In this document: piece after piece, positions 16,581 through 25,941 of the stretch
Layout of the letters: every line of letters starts with the position of its first letter
How positions within the stretch are numbered: the first letter of the stretch is position 1
Assembly (NCBI GenBank): GCA_002339265.1
Contig: DDKG01000254.1
Coordinates: 1 to 29,296, forward strand
Reading direction: 5' to 3'
Origin: Massilia sp. UBA2604
GTDB taxonomy: Bacteria > Pseudomonadota > Gammaproteobacteria > Burkholderiales > Burkholderiaceae_D
Length of the DNA stretch: 29,296 nucleotides
Program-made: the position numbers and the translations under genes
The notes under the pieces: model-generated
What the model saw: only the letters and a program-made list of their open reading frames with translations
Databases searched by the model: none
What the model was told of the DNA's origin: nothing

Positions 16581-17981
16581 ATGCAAAAAACGCTCTACGA
16601 CAAACTCTGGGATTCCCATGTCGTGCGTGCCGACGCCGATGGCACCACAGTCCTTTATATCGACCGCCACCTGGTGCACGAAGTCACCAGCCCGCAAGCC
16701 TTCGACGGCCTGCGCGAAGCCGGCCGTGGACTATGGCGCGTGTCCGCGAACCTGGCCGTGGCCGATCACAACGTGCCGACCACCGACCGCGCGCAGGGCA
16801 TCCTTGATCCGACCTCGCGCCTGCAGGTCGAGACGCTCGACGCCAACACGAAAGCGTTCGGCCTCACGTACTTCAACATGAACGACAAGCGCCAGGGCAT
16901 CGTGCACGTGATCGGACCCGAACAGGGCGCGACCCTGCCGGGCATGACCGTCGTCTGCGGCGATTCGCACACCTCGACCCACGGCGCCTTCGGCTGCCTG
17001 GCGCACGGCATCGGCACCTCGGAAGTCGAGCACGTGCTGGCCACGCAAACCCTGCTGGCCAAGAAGTCGAAATCGATGCTGGTGAAGGTCGAAGGCGAAC
17101 TCAATCCCGGCGTGACCGCCAAGGACATCGTGCTGGCCGTGATCGGCAAGATCGGCACCGCCGGCGGCACCGGCTACGCCATCGAATTCGGCGGTAGGGC
17201 CATCCGCGCGCTGTCGATGGAAGGCCGCATGACGGTCTGTAATATGGCGATCGAAGCGGGCGCTAGAGCCGGCATGGTGGCGGTCGACGACACCACGATC
17301 GCCTACGTCAAGGACCGTCCGTTCTCGCCCAAGGGCGAGCAGTGGGAGCAGGCCGTCGCCTACTGGCGCACCCTGCACACCGACGACGGCGCCCATTTCG
17401 ACACCGTGGTCGAACTCGACGCGAAAGACATCCAGCCGCAGGTCACCTGGGGCACCTCGCCCGAGATGGTCACGGCGATCGACGGCCGCGTGCCCGATCC
17501 GCAGAGCGAAGCGGACCCGGTGCGCCGCGGTGCGATTGAAAAGGCGCTGGCCTACATGGACCTGCAGCCCAACACCCCGATCGATGAGATCGCGATCGAC
17601 AAGGTGTTCATCGGCTCGTGCACCAATTCGCGCATCGAAGACTTGCGCGCCGCTGCCGAGGTGGTGCGCGGCCGGCATCGCGCGGCGAATGTGAAGCTGG
17701 CCATGGTGGTGCCGGGTTCGGGCCTGGTCAAGGAACAGGCCGAGCGCGAAGGGCTGGACCGCATCTTCGTCGATGCCGGCTTCGAATGGCGCGAGCCGGG
17801 CTGCTCGATGTGCCTGGCGATGAACGCCGACCGCCTGGAACCGGGCGAGCGCTGCGCCTCGACCTCGAACCGCAACTTCGAAGGCCGCCAGGGGCAGGGC
17901 GGACGTACCCACCTGGTGTCGCCGGCGATGGCGGCGGCGGCGGGGATTGCGGGCCGCTTTGTCGACGTACGCGCGCTCTGA
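16581..17981 (+). CDS. leuC: LeuC, 3-isopropylmalate dehydratase large subunit
   Basis: This is the 466-residue aconitase-superfamily subunit that, with LeuD, isomerises 2-isopropylmalate to 3-isopropylmalate in leucine synthesis. The 4Fe-4S ligands are C347 ([11 protein letters not shown]), C408 and C411 (GCSMCLAMN), matching E. coli LeuC positions closely. It starts [15 protein letters not shown]. The ribosome site is weak (GGATCG). It is the first gene of the leu operon; a lipoprotein gene and a hairpin array, together about 276 bp, separate it from its partner leuD. Confidence 0.97.
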   Translation: MQKTLYDKLWDSHVVRADADGTTVLYIDRHLVHEVTSPQAFDGLREAGRGLWRVSANLAVADHNVPTTDRAQGILDPTSRLQVETLDANTKAFGLTYFNMNDKRQGIVHVIGPEQGATLPGMTVVCGDSHTSTHGAFGCLAHGIGTSEVEHVLATQTLLAKKSKSMLVKVEGELNPGVTAKDIVLAVIGKIGTAGGTGYAIEFGGRAIRALSMEGRMTVCNMAIEAGARAGMVAVDDTTIAYVKDRPFSPKGEQWEQAVAYWRTLHTDDGAHFDTVVELDAKDIQPQVTWGTSPEMVTAIDGRVPDPQSEADPVRRGAIEKALAYMDLQPNTPIDEIAIDKVFIGSCTNSRIEDLRAAAEVVRGRHRAANVKLAMVVPGSGLVKEQAEREGLDRIFVDAGFEWREPGCSMCLAMNADRLEPGERCASTSNRNFEGRQGQGGRTHLVSPAMAAAAGIAGRFVDVRAL

Positions 17982-18023
17982 TGCGTTATATCGTCTGGAC
18001 CGTTTTAAAGTAACAGGAAGATC

Positions 18024-18146
18024 ATGAAAAAAGCATTTGCACTGTCCCTCATCACCATTTTGCTAGCCGGCTGCAACACCATTTCGGGCATCGGTCGCGA
18101 TGTCTCGAAAGTGGGCCAGGTTGTGACCAGCGCTGGCGGTAAGTAA
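18024..18146 (+). CDS. Entericidin A/B-like small lipoprotein
   Basis: The 40-residue product starts MKKAFALSLITILLAGCNTI. It has a lipoprotein signal with lipobox LAGC (C17), so it is probably lipidated and held in the envelope. The mature part, CNTISGIGRDVSKVGQVV, follows the entericidin pattern CNTxxGxGxDV. AGGAAG precedes the ATG. Entericidins are small envelope lipoproteins, described as an antidote/toxin pair in E. coli; here there is only one gene. It lies 42 bp after leuC and is followed by REP-like hairpins. Its place inside the leu operon says nothing obvious about function. Confidence 0.85.
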   Translation: MKKAFALSLITILLAGCNTISGIGRDVSKVGQVVTSAGGK

Positions 18147-18149
18147 GCA

Positions 18150-18250
18150 GACTTGGATCCCCGCCTGCGCGGGGACGACACGGTAAGTAACTTGGGTCCC
18201 CGCCTGCGCGGGGATGACGTGGAAGGGATCCCCGCTGCGCAGGGATGAAG
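18150..18250. repeat. Array of three REP-like hairpins between the lipoprotein gene and leuD
   Basis: Two near-identical direct copies of a roughly 40-bp unit (about 18142-18181 and 18183-18222) each contain the hairpin TCCCCGC-CTGC-GCGGGGA (18158-18175 and 18197-18214), flanked by ACTTGG upstream and GAC downstream. A third, shortened and degenerate copy spans 18225-18246. They share the stem/loop plan of the repeats at 10623-10699. In an operon such hairpins can protect upstream mRNA or reduce downstream expression. Confidence 0.8.
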
Positions 18251-18257
18251 AAAAATT

Positions 18258-18905
18258 ATGGACAAATTCACCGTACACCAGGGCGTGGTGGCGCCGCTCG
18301 ACCGCGCCAATGTCGATACCGACGCCATCATCCCCAAGCAGTTCCTGAAATCGATCCGCCGTACCGGCTTCGGCCCGAACCTGTTCGATGAGTGGCGTTA
18401 CCTGGACCACGGCGAGCCGGGCCAGGATTGCAGCACCCGTCCGGTCAATCCGGACTTCGTGCTGAACCAGCCGCGCTATGCCGGCGCTTCGATCCTGCTG
18501 ACCCGCAAGAACTTCGGTTGCGGCTCGTCGCGCGAGCACGCGCCGTGGGCGCTGCAGCAGTACGGTTTCCGCGCCGTGGTCGCGCCGAGCTTCGCCGACA
18601 TCTTCTTCAACAACTGCTTCAAGATCGGCCTGCTGCCGATCGTGCTGAGCGAAGAAGAAGTCGAAGCGCTGTTCCAGGCGGTCGAGGCCAATGAAGGCTT
18701 CCAGCTCGTGATCGATCTCGAGGCCCAGCGCATCGGCACGCAGGACGGCAGCCTGTCCTTCGGCTTCGCCATCGACGAGTTCCGCAAATACTGCCTGCTG
18801 AACGGCCTGGACGACATCGGCCTGACCCTGCAGCACGCGGACGAGATTCGCGCCTTCGAACAACGCCACGTCGCGGCCCAGCCGTGGCTCGCCAACACCA
18901 TCTAA
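18258..18905 (+). CDS. leuD: LeuD, 3-isopropylmalate dehydratase small subunit
   Basis: This 215-residue swivel-domain partner of LeuC starts [20 protein letters not shown]. The conserved [14 protein letters not shown] and [14 protein letters not shown] motifs are intact, and the length is normal for bacterial LeuD. The only ribosome-site candidate is a weak AAGAAA upstream, at the edge of the hairpin array, which may lower its translation. leuB starts 16 bp downstream. Confidence 0.97.
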   Translation: MDKFTVHQGVVAPLDRANVDTDAIIPKQFLKSIRRTGFGPNLFDEWRYLDHGEPGQDCSTRPVNPDFVLNQPRYAGASILLTRKNFGCGSSREHAPWALQQYGFRAVVAPSFADIFFNNCFKIGLLPIVLSEEEVEALFQAVEANEGFQLVIDLEAQRIGTQDGSLSFGFAIDEFRKYCLLNGLDDIGLTLQHADEIRAFEQRHVAAQPWLANTI

Positions 18906-18921
18906 TCAAGAAAGCAGCTGA

Positions 18922-19992
18922 ATGAAAATCGCGATCCTGCCGGGTGACGGCATCGGCCCGGAGATCACCGCGCAAGCAGTGAAGGTACTGAACGCCCTCG
19001 GCGAATCGTTCGAGATGGAAAGCGCGGATGTCGGCGGCGCCGGCTATGCTGCCCACGGCCATCCGCTGCCGGAAGGCACGCTCAAGCTGGCGAAAGAGGC
19101 CGATGCGGTGTTGTTCGGCGCCGTCGGCGACTACAAGTACGACACGCTCGAGCGCGCGCTGCGTCCCGAGCAAGCCATCCTAGGCCTGCGCCGCGAGTTG
19201 AGCCTGTTCGCCAACCTGCGTCCGGCGATCCTGTATCCGGAACTGGCCGGCGCCTCGACCCTCAAGCCGGAAGTGGTCTCCGGCCTGGACATCCTGATCA
19301 TCCGCGAACTGACGGGCGACATTTATTTCGGCAAGCCGCGCGGCGTGCGCGAATGCCCGGACGGTCCGTTCAAGGGCCAGCGCGAAGGCTTCGACACCAT
19401 GCGCTACGCCGAAGGCGAGATCCGCCGCATCGCCCACGTGGCCTTCCAGGCTGCCCGCAAGCGAGGGCAACGAGTGACTAGCGTCGACAAGGCGAACGTG
19501 CTGGAAACCTTCCAGTTCTGGCGCGACATCGTCACCGATGTGCACCAGGAATACCAGGACGTCGCGCTCGAACACATGTATGTCGATAACGCGGCCATGC
19601 AGCTCGTTCGCGCGCCGAAGAAGTTCGACGTGATCGTTACTGGTAATATGTTCGGCGATATCCTGTCGGATGCCGCCGCGATGCTCACCGGTTCGATCGG
19701 CATGCTGCCGTCGGCTTCGCTCGACGCCAACAATAAAGGTCTCTACGAACCGTCGCACGGCTCGGCGCCCGACATCGCGGGGCAGGGCGTGGCCAATCCA
19801 TTGGCGACGATCCTGTCGGCGGCGATGATGCTGCGCTTCTCGCTCGGCCTGCTTGACCAGGCAGACCGGATCGAGACGGCAGTGAAACGCGTGCTGGCGC
19901 AAGGGCTGCGTACGCCGGATATCTTTGAAGCAGGGTCCACCAAAGTGGGCACCGAAGAGATGGGCAACGCGGTGGTCGCGGCGCTCTCATAA
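18922..19992 (+). CDS. leuB: LeuB, 3-isopropylmalate dehydrogenase
   Basis: This 356-residue enzyme oxidatively decarboxylates 3-isopropylmalate with NAD to 2-oxoisocaproate. It starts [20 protein letters not shown]. Hallmarks include [14 protein letters not shown], the DKANVLET substrate/metal segment, [10 protein letters not shown] metal ligands, and the NAD-binding [10 protein letters not shown]. Length and motifs are typical and complete. It follows leuD by 16 bp and precedes asd by 27 bp with no terminator between, so leuCDB and asd are probably one transcript. Confidence 0.97.
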   Translation: MKIAILPGDGIGPEITAQAVKVLNALGESFEMESADVGGAGYAAHGHPLPEGTLKLAKEADAVLFGAVGDYKYDTLERALRPEQAILGLRRELSLFANLRPAILYPELAGASTLKPEVVSGLDILIIRELTGDIYFGKPRGVRECPDGPFKGQREGFDTMRYAEGEIRRIAHVAFQAARKRGQRVTSVDKANVLETFQFWRDIVTDVHQEYQDVALEHMYVDNAAMQLVRAPKKFDVIVTGNMFGDILSDAAAMLTGSIGMLPSASLDANNKGLYEPSHGSAPDIAGQGVANPLATILSAAMMLRFSLGLLDQADRIETAVKRVLAQGLRTPDIFEAGSTKVGTEEMGNAVVAALS

Positions 19993-20019
19993 AGTTTTCT
20001 AAAACTCCAAGGGAAGATG

Positions 20020-21147
20020 ATGAAATTAGTAGGTCTGGTAGGTTGGCGCGGCATGGTCGGCTCGGTTCTCATGCAGCGCATGCAAGAGGAAGGCGATTTC
20101 GACCACATCGAGCCGGTGTTCTTCACCACCTCGAATCCGGGCGGCGCCGCGCCGAAGATGGCGAAAAACGAAACCACACTGAAGAGCGCGACCGACATCG
20201 CTGAGCTGTCGAAATGCGAGATCATCATCTCCTGCCAGGGTGGCGACTACACCAGCGACGTGTTCCCGAAACTGCGCGCGGCCGGCTGGAACGGCTACTG
20301 GATCGACGCCGCGTCGACCCTGCGCATGAACGATGACGCCGTCATCGTGCTGGACCCGGTCAACCGTTCGGTGATCGATGCCGCGCTGTCCAAGGGCGTG
20401 AAAAACTACATCGGCGGCAACTGCACCGTGTCGTGCATGCTGATCGGCCTGGGCGGCCTGTTCGAGCAGGGCCTGGTCGAGTGGATGACTTCCATGACCT
20501 ACCAGGCAGCATCGGGCGGCGGCGCCCAGCACATGCGCGAACTGCTGACCCAATTCGGCACCATCAACAACTCGGTGAAGTCCCTGCTGGACGATCCGGC
20601 ATCGGCCATCCTCGAGATCGACCGCACCGTGCTGGCGACCCAGCATGGCCTGTCCGCCGATGAAACCAAACAGTTCGGCGTGCCGCTGGCCGGCAACCTG
20701 ATCCCGTGGATCGACAAGGACCTGGGCAACGGCCAGTCGAAGGAAGAGTGGAAGGCCGGCGCCGAGACCAACAAGATCCTGGGCCGCGGCGCAGGCTTCG
20801 ATACGAAGGCGATTCCGGTGGATGGCCTGTGCGTGCGCATCGGCGCCATGCGCTGCCACTCGCAGGCGCTGACCATCAAGCTGATCAAGGATGTGCCGCT
20901 GGACGAGATCAACGACATCATCGCCAAGCACAACCAGTGGGTGAAGGTGGTGCCGAATACCCGCGAAGCGTCGATGCGCGATCTGTCGCCGGCAGCCGTC
21001 ACTGGCGGCCTGGGCATCCCGGTCGGCCGCCTGCGCAAGATGTCGATGGGCGACGATTACCTGTCGGCCTTCACCGTCGGCGACCAGCTGCTGTGGGGCG
21101 CGGCCGAGCCGCTGCGCCGCATGCTGCGGATCGTGCTCGAGCGCTGA
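20020..21147 (+). CDS. asd: Asd, aspartate-semialdehyde dehydrogenase
   Basis: The 375-residue product reduces aspartyl phosphate to aspartate semialdehyde for lysine/diaminopimelate, methionine and threonine synthesis. It starts [18 protein letters not shown], the NADP-binding G-x-x-G-x-x-G region. The catalytic cysteine is C135 (GGNCTVS), the same number as in E. coli. There are two adjacent ATGs (20017, 20020); the second fits AAGGGA spacing and homologue numbering better. It is the last gene of the leu-asd unit before the terminator at 21194. Confidence 0.97.
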   Translation: MKLVGLVGWRGMVGSVLMQRMQEEGDFDHIEPVFFTTSNPGGAAPKMAKNETTLKSATDIAELSKCEIIISCQGGDYTSDVFPKLRAAGWNGYWIDAASTLRMNDDAVIVLDPVNRSVIDAALSKGVKNYIGGNCTVSCMLIGLGGLFEQGLVEWMTSMTYQAASGGGAQHMRELLTQFGTINNSVKSLLDDPASAILEIDRTVLATQHGLSADETKQFGVPLAGNLIPWIDKDLGNGQSKEEWKAGAETNKILGRGAGFDTKAIPVDGLCVRIGAMRCHSQALTIKLIKDVPLDEINDIIAKHNQWVKVVPNTREASMRDLSPAAVTGGLGIPVGRLRKMSMGDDYLSAFTVGDQLLWGAAEPLRRMLRIVLER

Positions 21148-21162
21148 TCCAGTTTGTTGTAT

Positions 21163-21185
21163 GGATGGCAACTGGCATGCCATCC
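21163..21185. other. Hairpin after asd
   Basis: GGATGGCA and TGCCATCC form an 8-bp stem with a 7-nt loop, 15 bp after the asd stop. It has no T-run and lies just before the stronger hairpin at 21194. The two together probably end the transcript. Confidence 0.5.
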
Positions 21186-21193
21186 GAGTATCG

Positions 21194-21219
21194 AATGCCC
21201 CGCAAGCGGGGCATTTGTC
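21194..21219 (+). terminator. Terminator-like hairpin of the leu-asd unit
   Basis: AATGCCCCGC and GCGGGGCATT are perfect inverted arms around AA, effectively an 8-bp stem with a 6-nt loop, followed by TTTGTCTT. The T-tract is interrupted, so efficiency is uncertain. Confidence 0.7.
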
Positions 21220-21262
21220 TTGTAGAAGGCGCATACTCCGGGCTTCGGACGGTGTCGAGACC

Positions 21263-21291
21263 TTGCGTGCTCCAGAGCATGATGTTATGTT
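21263..21291 (+). promoter_or_regulatory. Candidate sigma-70 promoter of fimV
   Basis: TTGCGT (21263-21268), a 17-bp spacer containing GCTC-CA-GAGC, then TATGTT (21286-21291) predicts a start near 21298 and a leader of about 45 nt. The match is moderate but the spacing is ideal, and it is the best candidate between the asd terminator and fimV. Confidence 0.5.
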
Positions 21292-21342
21292 GAGACTCCG
21301 GGAAACCGCCTTTCCCTCGGCCAACTCATTTCGCTGCTAACT

Positions 21343-24300
21343 ATGCATTCTTCGCACCAATCTCCGCTCGTAGCAACCGCGCTGAAATCGATCACCGCCG
21401 CCGTGGCCAGTGCAGTGTTCCTGACTTCCGCCGCCAACGCTGCAGGGTTGGGGAAATTGACGGTGCTGTCGGCGCTTGGCCAGCCGCTGCGCGCCGAGAT
21501 CGAGCTGACGGCCGGCGCCGGCGAAGACCCGGCAAGCATGGCCGTCAAGCTGGCTTCGCCCGAAGCTTTCCGCGCCGCGAACATCGAATTCAATCCGGCC
21601 CTGCTGTCGCTGCGCTTCGTGGTCGAAGAGCGGGCCGGACGCCAGGTGATCCGGGTCAGCTCGACCCAGCCGCTGAACGAGCCCTTCGTCGACATGCTGC
21701 TGGAACTGACCTGGAATAACGGCCGCCTGGTGCGCGAGTACACCTTCCTGCTCGACCCGGCCGAGATGCGCTCGACTCAGCCGGCCCAGGTCGCGGCGGC
21801 GCCGCAGACCCGCCCGGCCGCACCGCGCGCGGCGTCGACCCCGGCGCCTGCAGCTGCAGCATCGAGCGAAGCGCCGAGTGAAGCACGGATTGCCGCCGCC
21901 CGTCGCGGCGCCGAACGCCAGGCTCGCGAAGCGCAGGCGCGCGAAGCGCAGGACAGCTACCGCGTGCGCCGCGGCGACACGCTCAGCGGCATCGCGCTCG
22001 ACGTCAAGCCGGCCGACGTTTCGCTCGACATGATGCTGGTTGCGCTGTACCGCGCGAACCCGGACGCCTTCATCGGCAACAATATGAACCGCCTGAAGTC
22101 GGGCCAGATCCTGAGCATCCCGGATGCCGATTCGGTCCGCGGCGGCGCCAGCCAGGGCGAGGCGCGCGGCGTGGTCGTGGCCCATGCGGCCGACTTCGAC
22201 GCCTATCGCAACAAGCTCGCCGGCCAGGTCGCCAGCAGCGCGCCGAGCGCCACGCCGCAGGGCGGCCAGAGCGCCAGCGGTCGCGTCACCGCCCGCGTCG
22301 AGCAGCAGCCGACCGCCGTCAGCGAAGCGCAGGACAAGCTGCAGCTGTCCAAGGCCACGCCCGGCGCGGCCGGGGCGCCGGCCGACGGCACCGCCAGCGT
22401 CGAAGATACGGTGGCCAAGGAGCGCGAACTGGCGCAGGCCGAGGCGCGCGTGAAGGAACTCGAACGCAACGTCAACGAACTCGAAAACCTGATGACGGTG
22501 CCGAGCCGCTCCGGCGCCGAGGCCGAGCAGGCCGCCGCTGCAGCTGCAGCGACGGCCGCCGCCGAGAAGCCGGCCGCCAAGCCCGCGCCGCGTCCGCGCC
22601 CGTCGAAGCCGGCCCCGCCGCCGGAGAAAAGCTTCGTCGACACCATCCTGGACAATATGCTCTACATCGGCGCCGGCGCGCTGGTGCTGCTGCTGGCCGC
22701 GCTCGGCATCTCCCAGCGCCGCAAGCGCAATGCCCAAGCCGTCAAGCCGGTGGCGGCCGAACCGTCGGTGCTGGGCGTGCCCGGCGCCAGCGCCCACTCG
22801 CTGTTCGCCGAGAGCGGCGGCCAGAGCGTGGACACGAACAACAGCGTGTTCAATTCCAGCTTCGCGCCATCGGCCAGCCAGCTCGACACCAACGAGGTCG
22901 ATCCGGTCGCCGAAGCCGACGTCTACATCGCCTATGGCCGCGACGCCCAGGCCGAGGAAATCCTGAAGGAAGCGCTGCGCGTGCATCCTGAACGCCATCC
23001 GGTGCGCCTCAAGCTGCTCGAGATCTACGCCACGCGCAAGGACCTGCGCGCCTTCGAAGCCCAGGCGCGCGAGCTGCACGCCCTGACCGGCGGCCAGGGC
23101 GACGAATGGGCCCAGGCCGCGGCGCTGGGCCTGACCCTGGACCCGACCAATCCGCTGTACGCCAACGCCGCGCCGGCGCCAAGCCCGACGCCGTCGTCGC
23201 AGGAACGCAACCAGCAGGCGATCCTGTCGCAGCAGTTCGAGGACGCCTTCCGCGGCGGCCCGACGGTGGGCGCGGGTGCCGGCGTTGCTGCCGGCGCCGC
23301 TGCCGGCGCTGCCGCAGTGGCCCTGGCCAAGGACGACGACGATCGCACGGCCGCGCCGCAGGCCGAGCCGGCGCTCGATCCACGCGACGAAGCACGCAGC
23401 GACGACAACACGCTCGACTTCGACCTCGGCGGCCTGACCTTCGAGCCGGTGACGAATACCGAACCGGCGCCGCCGGCGGCGAGCCGCCCGGATCCGGACG
23501 CGACCGCCGTGCCGGACCTGGAATTCGACATGGCGCCGTTCGCGCCGCCGGCCAGCGCGCCGGAGCAGGCCAAAGCCGCGCCAGAGACGAACGACCTCGA
23601 TTTCGACATGGACTTCGACGCCCCGGCGACCGCCCAGCCGGCGGCAAGCGCCGTCACGACCGACGACGACGACTTCACACTCGACCTGTCGCCGCAGTCG
23701 CAAGTGCAGGCGACCCCGGTCGACATGGCCGGCCTGGCCAAGGACTTCGAGGGCTTGCCGCCGCTGCCGGGCAGCACCCCGCAGCCGACCGTGGCGCAAG
23801 CCGATCCGCTGCATGACCTCGACATCATGGACTTTACCGAGCCGACGACGCCGGTGACGCCGGTGACGCCAACGCTCGACGGTGCGCCTGCGCGTCCTGT
23901 TGCTGCGGCAAACGCGTCGGAAGATCCGCTGTTCGATCTCGACAGCATGGACTTCGGCACACCCGACGAGCCGCGCGCGGCGGGTGGCGCTGAACCGAAG
24001 GACTTCGGTGCGCGCGTGGACGATCCGTTCGACGCGTTCGACCTTCCCGAAACCCCGGCCCCGGTGCCGGCGCCGCAGGAAGTCTCCGCGCGCGACGCCT
24101 TCGAGCCCGCGCCTGCCGCCGCGCCGGCCGACGACAAGGCTGCGTCGTCGTTCGACCTGGCCGATTTCGACCTCGACCTGCCGCCGGAACCGGCCACCGC
24201 TCAGCCTGCGGCGGCCGAACTGGGCGCGGTGGAGTCCGCACCTGGCCAGATGTCGCCCGAGCATATGGAGATGGAGACCAAGCTCGATCTCGCCATCGCC

Positions 24301-24414
24301 TACCAGGAGATCGGGGACAAGGAAGGCGCGCGCGAGCTGCTGGACGAAGTCATCAAGGGCGGCAATAGTGAGCAGGTCAGCAAGGCCAGCGCGATGAGGG
24401 AACTGCTGGCGTGA
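21343..24414 (+). CDS. fimV: FimV-type polar inner-membrane peptidoglycan-binding protein
   Basis: The product is 1,023 residues. A signal peptide (cleavage near ANAAG, about 34) is followed by the conserved FimV N-terminal domain beginning LGKLTVLSALGQPLRAEIEL. A LysM module (about 206-260) starts YRVRRGDTLSGIALDV. A coiled-coil stretch (about 355-385) precedes one membrane helix near 437-455 (LYIGAGALVLLLAALGI). The cytoplasmic part has TPR-like repeats (about 520-610), then a long acidic low-complexity region with recurring LDFD/DLDF blocks, and the FimV C-terminal helix pair (METKLDLAIAYQEIGDKEGA). FimV organises the cell pole and, in Pseudomonas, type IV pili. The ribosome site is poor. 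Its place between asd and truA is conserved in Burkholderiales. Confidence 0.93.
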   Translation: MHSSHQSPLVATALKSITAAVASAVFLTSAANAAGLGKLTVLSALGQPLRAEIELTAGAGEDPASMAVKLASPEAFRAANIEFNPALLSLRFVVEERAGRQVIRVSSTQPLNEPFVDMLLELTWNNGRLVREYTFLLDPAEMRSTQPAQVAAAPQTRPAAPRAASTPAPAAAASSEAPSEARIAAARRGAERQAREAQAREAQDSYRVRRGDTLSGIALDVKPADVSLDMMLVALYRANPDAFIGNNMNRLKSGQILSIPDADSVRGGASQGEARGVVVAHAADFDAYRNKLAGQVASSAPSATPQGGQSASGRVTARVEQQPTAVSEAQDKLQLSKATPGAAGAPADGTASVEDTVAKERELAQAEARVKELERNVNELENLMTVPSRSGAEAEQAAAAAAATAAAEKPAAKPAPRPRPSKPAPPPEKSFVDTILDNMLYIGAGALVLLLAALGISQRRKRNAQAVKPVAAEPSVLGVPGASAHSLFAESGGQSVDTNNSVFNSSFAPSASQLDTNEVDPVAEADVYIAYGRDAQAEEILKEALRVHPERHPVRLKLLEIYATRKDLRAFEAQARELHALTGGQGDEWAQAAALGLTLDPTNPLYANAAPAPSPTPSSQERNQQAILSQQFEDAFRGGPTVGAGAGVAAGAAAGAAAVALAKDDDDRTAAPQAEPALDPRDEARSDDNTLDFDLGGLTFEPVTNTEPAPPAASRPDPDATAVPDLEFDMAPFAPPASAPEQAKAAPETNDLDFDMDFDAPATAQPAASAVTTDDDDFTLDLSPQSQVQATPVDMAGLAKDFEGLPPLPGSTPQPTVAQADPLHDLDIMDFTEPTTPVTPVTPTLDGAPARPVAAANASEDPLFDLDSMDFGTPDEPRAAGGAEPKDFGARVDDPFDAFDLPETPAPVPAPQEVSARDAFEPAPAAAPADDKAASSFDLADFDLDLPPEPATAQPAAAELGAVESAPGQMSPEHMEMETKLDLAIAYQEIGDKEGARELLDEVIKGGNSEQVSKASAMRELLA

Positions 24415-25211
24415 CCCGTATTGCTTTGGGTGTCCAGTACATCGGCACCGGTTGGAACGGCTACCAGAAACAGCCGGAACGAAACACCGTCCAGGACCGT
24501 CTCGAGATCGCGCTGGAGAAGTTCGCCTGCGTCCCGCTGTCCACGACCTGCGCCGGCCGCACCGACGCCGGCGTGCACGCCATCGAGCAGGTCGTCCATT
24601 TCGATACCGAGCTGGATCGCCCGGCCCAGTCCTGGGTGCGCGGCGTGAACGCCTTCCTGCCCGAGTCGATCGTGGTGCGCTGGGCCGCCATCGTCGAACC
24701 CGACGAAGAGGGGCAGGATTTTCATGCCCGCTTCTCGGCCCGCTCGCGCACCTATCACTACGTGCTCTACAACCACCCGAATCCGTCGGCGCTGCTGGCC
24801 AAGCGGGCAGGGTGGGTGTTCCGTCCGCTCGACGTCGAGCGCATGCGCGAAGGCGCGCGGCACCTGATCGGCACCCACGACTTTTCGAGCTTCCGCGCGT
24901 CGGGCTGCCAGGCGAATACGCCGGTGAAGGACATGCACGAGGTGAGCATCGCGCGGCATGGCGACATCATCGTGTTCACCCTGCGCGCCAGCGCCTTCCT
25001 GCACCATATGGTGCGCAATATCGTCGGTTCGCTGATCTATGTCGGTACCGGGCGCAACGAGCCGGACTGGATGCGCGAGGTGCTCGAGGCCCGCTCGCGC
25101 GACGCCGCCGCGCCGACCTTCATGCCGGACGGCCTGTATTTCGCGAAGATCGAGTACGATCCGAAGTGGAAGCTGCCGCAGGAGGCGTCGACGCCGATGC
25201 CGTGGCTGTGA
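24411..25211 (+). CDS. truA: TruA, tRNA pseudouridine(38-40) synthase
   Basis: This 266-residue enzyme modifies U38-U40 in the tRNA anticodon arm. The catalytic aspartate is D52 in CAGRTDAGVHA. Other family signatures include FHARFSARSRTYHY and FLHHMVRNIVGSL. The start is GTG at 24411, forming a GTGA overlap with the fimV stop, with GAGGG upstream; the protein begins MTRIALGVQYIGTGWNGYQK as expected. Translation is probably coupled to fimV. trpF begins 19 bp downstream. Confidence 0.96.
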   Translation: MTRIALGVQYIGTGWNGYQKQPERNTVQDRLEIALEKFACVPLSTTCAGRTDAGVHAIEQVVHFDTELDRPAQSWVRGVNAFLPESIVVRWAAIVEPDEEGQDFHARFSARSRTYHYVLYNHPNPSALLAKRAGWVFRPLDVERMREGARHLIGTHDFSSFRASGCQANTPVKDMHEVSIARHGDIIVFTLRASAFLHHMVRNIVGSLIYVGTGRNEPDWMREVLEARSRDAAAPTFMPDGLYFAKIEYDPKWKLPQEASTPMPWL

Positions 25212-25230
25212 TCGATCTACTGGACTGATT

Positions 25231-25941
25231 ATGCGACGCACCCGAATCAAAATCTGCGGCATCACCCGCGAACAAGACCTGCGCGCGGCGGTCGAGCAGG
25301 GCGCCGACGCTCTCGGCTTCGTGTTTTACCCGAAGAGCCCGCGCTACATCACGCCGGCGCGCGCGGCCGAGCTGTGTGCGGCCATGCCGCCTTTCGTCAG
25401 CGGCGTGGCGCTGTTCGTCAATCCCACCCTGGAAGAAGTGCGCGAAGTCGCGTGTTCGATGCCGCTGGGGCTGATCCAGTTCCACGGCGACGAAACGGTC
25501 GAGGAGTGCGCCGCCATCGCGGCGGAGGTGGGGCGGCCTTTCGTGCGCGCCTACCGCATCAAGCCTGACACGGCGCCCGCGGCTTTGCTAGAATGTGAAT
25601 CTGCATACCGCGCCGCCAGTCCGTGGTTCTCGGGCCTCCTGCTCGACACCTGGGTAGACGCTTACGGCGGCGCAGGAAAGGTCTTCGATTGGTCTCTAAT
25701 TCCAAAAGAGCTCGCGCCTCGGGTCGTTTTGAGTGGTGGGTTGAGCGTACACAACGTCCTTGAGGCGACCGAACGTGTTCGTCCCTTCGCCGTCGACATC
25801 AGCAGTGGTGTCGAAGAAGCGAAGGGGATCAAGGACGCCCGCAAGATCGCCGCCTTCGTCGCGGCGGTGCGGGCAGCCGATGCCACCATCGATAGCGAGT
25901 CGCACCATGACCACGAAAGACACCCTCACGGCCCAGCTTAG
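25231..25941 (+). CDS. trpF: TrpF, phosphoribosylanthranilate isomerase
   Basis: This 236-residue TIM-barrel enzyme converts phosphoribosylanthranilate to CdRP in tryptophan synthesis. It starts [16 protein letters not shown], with the general-base cysteine C9, and has the acid D139 in LLLDTWVD. The phosphate-binding VLSGGL and VDISSGVE segments are intact. The family core ends at about FVAAVRA; here a further roughly 20 residues ([19 protein letters not shown]), histidine-rich, run 35 bp into trpB. The ATG at 25231 is chosen because homologues start there; the frame open from 25039 is a shadow of truA. The ribosome site is poor. Confidence 0.95.
   Translation: MRRTRIKICGITREQDLRAAVEQGADALGFVFYPKSPRYITPARAAELCAAMPPFVSGVALFVNPTLEEVREVACSMPLGLIQFHGDETVEECAAIAAEVGRPFVRAYRIKPDTAPAALLECESAYRAASPWFSGLLLDTWVDAYGGAGKVFDWSLIPKELAPRVVLSGGLSVHNVLEATERVRPFAVDISSGVEEAKGIKDARKIAAFVAAVRAADATIDSESHHDHERHPHGPA

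Noticed and set aside
18024..18146. Two-gene entericidin toxin-antitoxin locus
   Set aside because: Only one lipoprotein gene is present; no second entericidin frame exists between leuC and leuD.
18150..18250. CRISPR array
   Set aside because: The units abut as tandem REP-like hairpins without unique spacers of constant length, and no cas gene is present.
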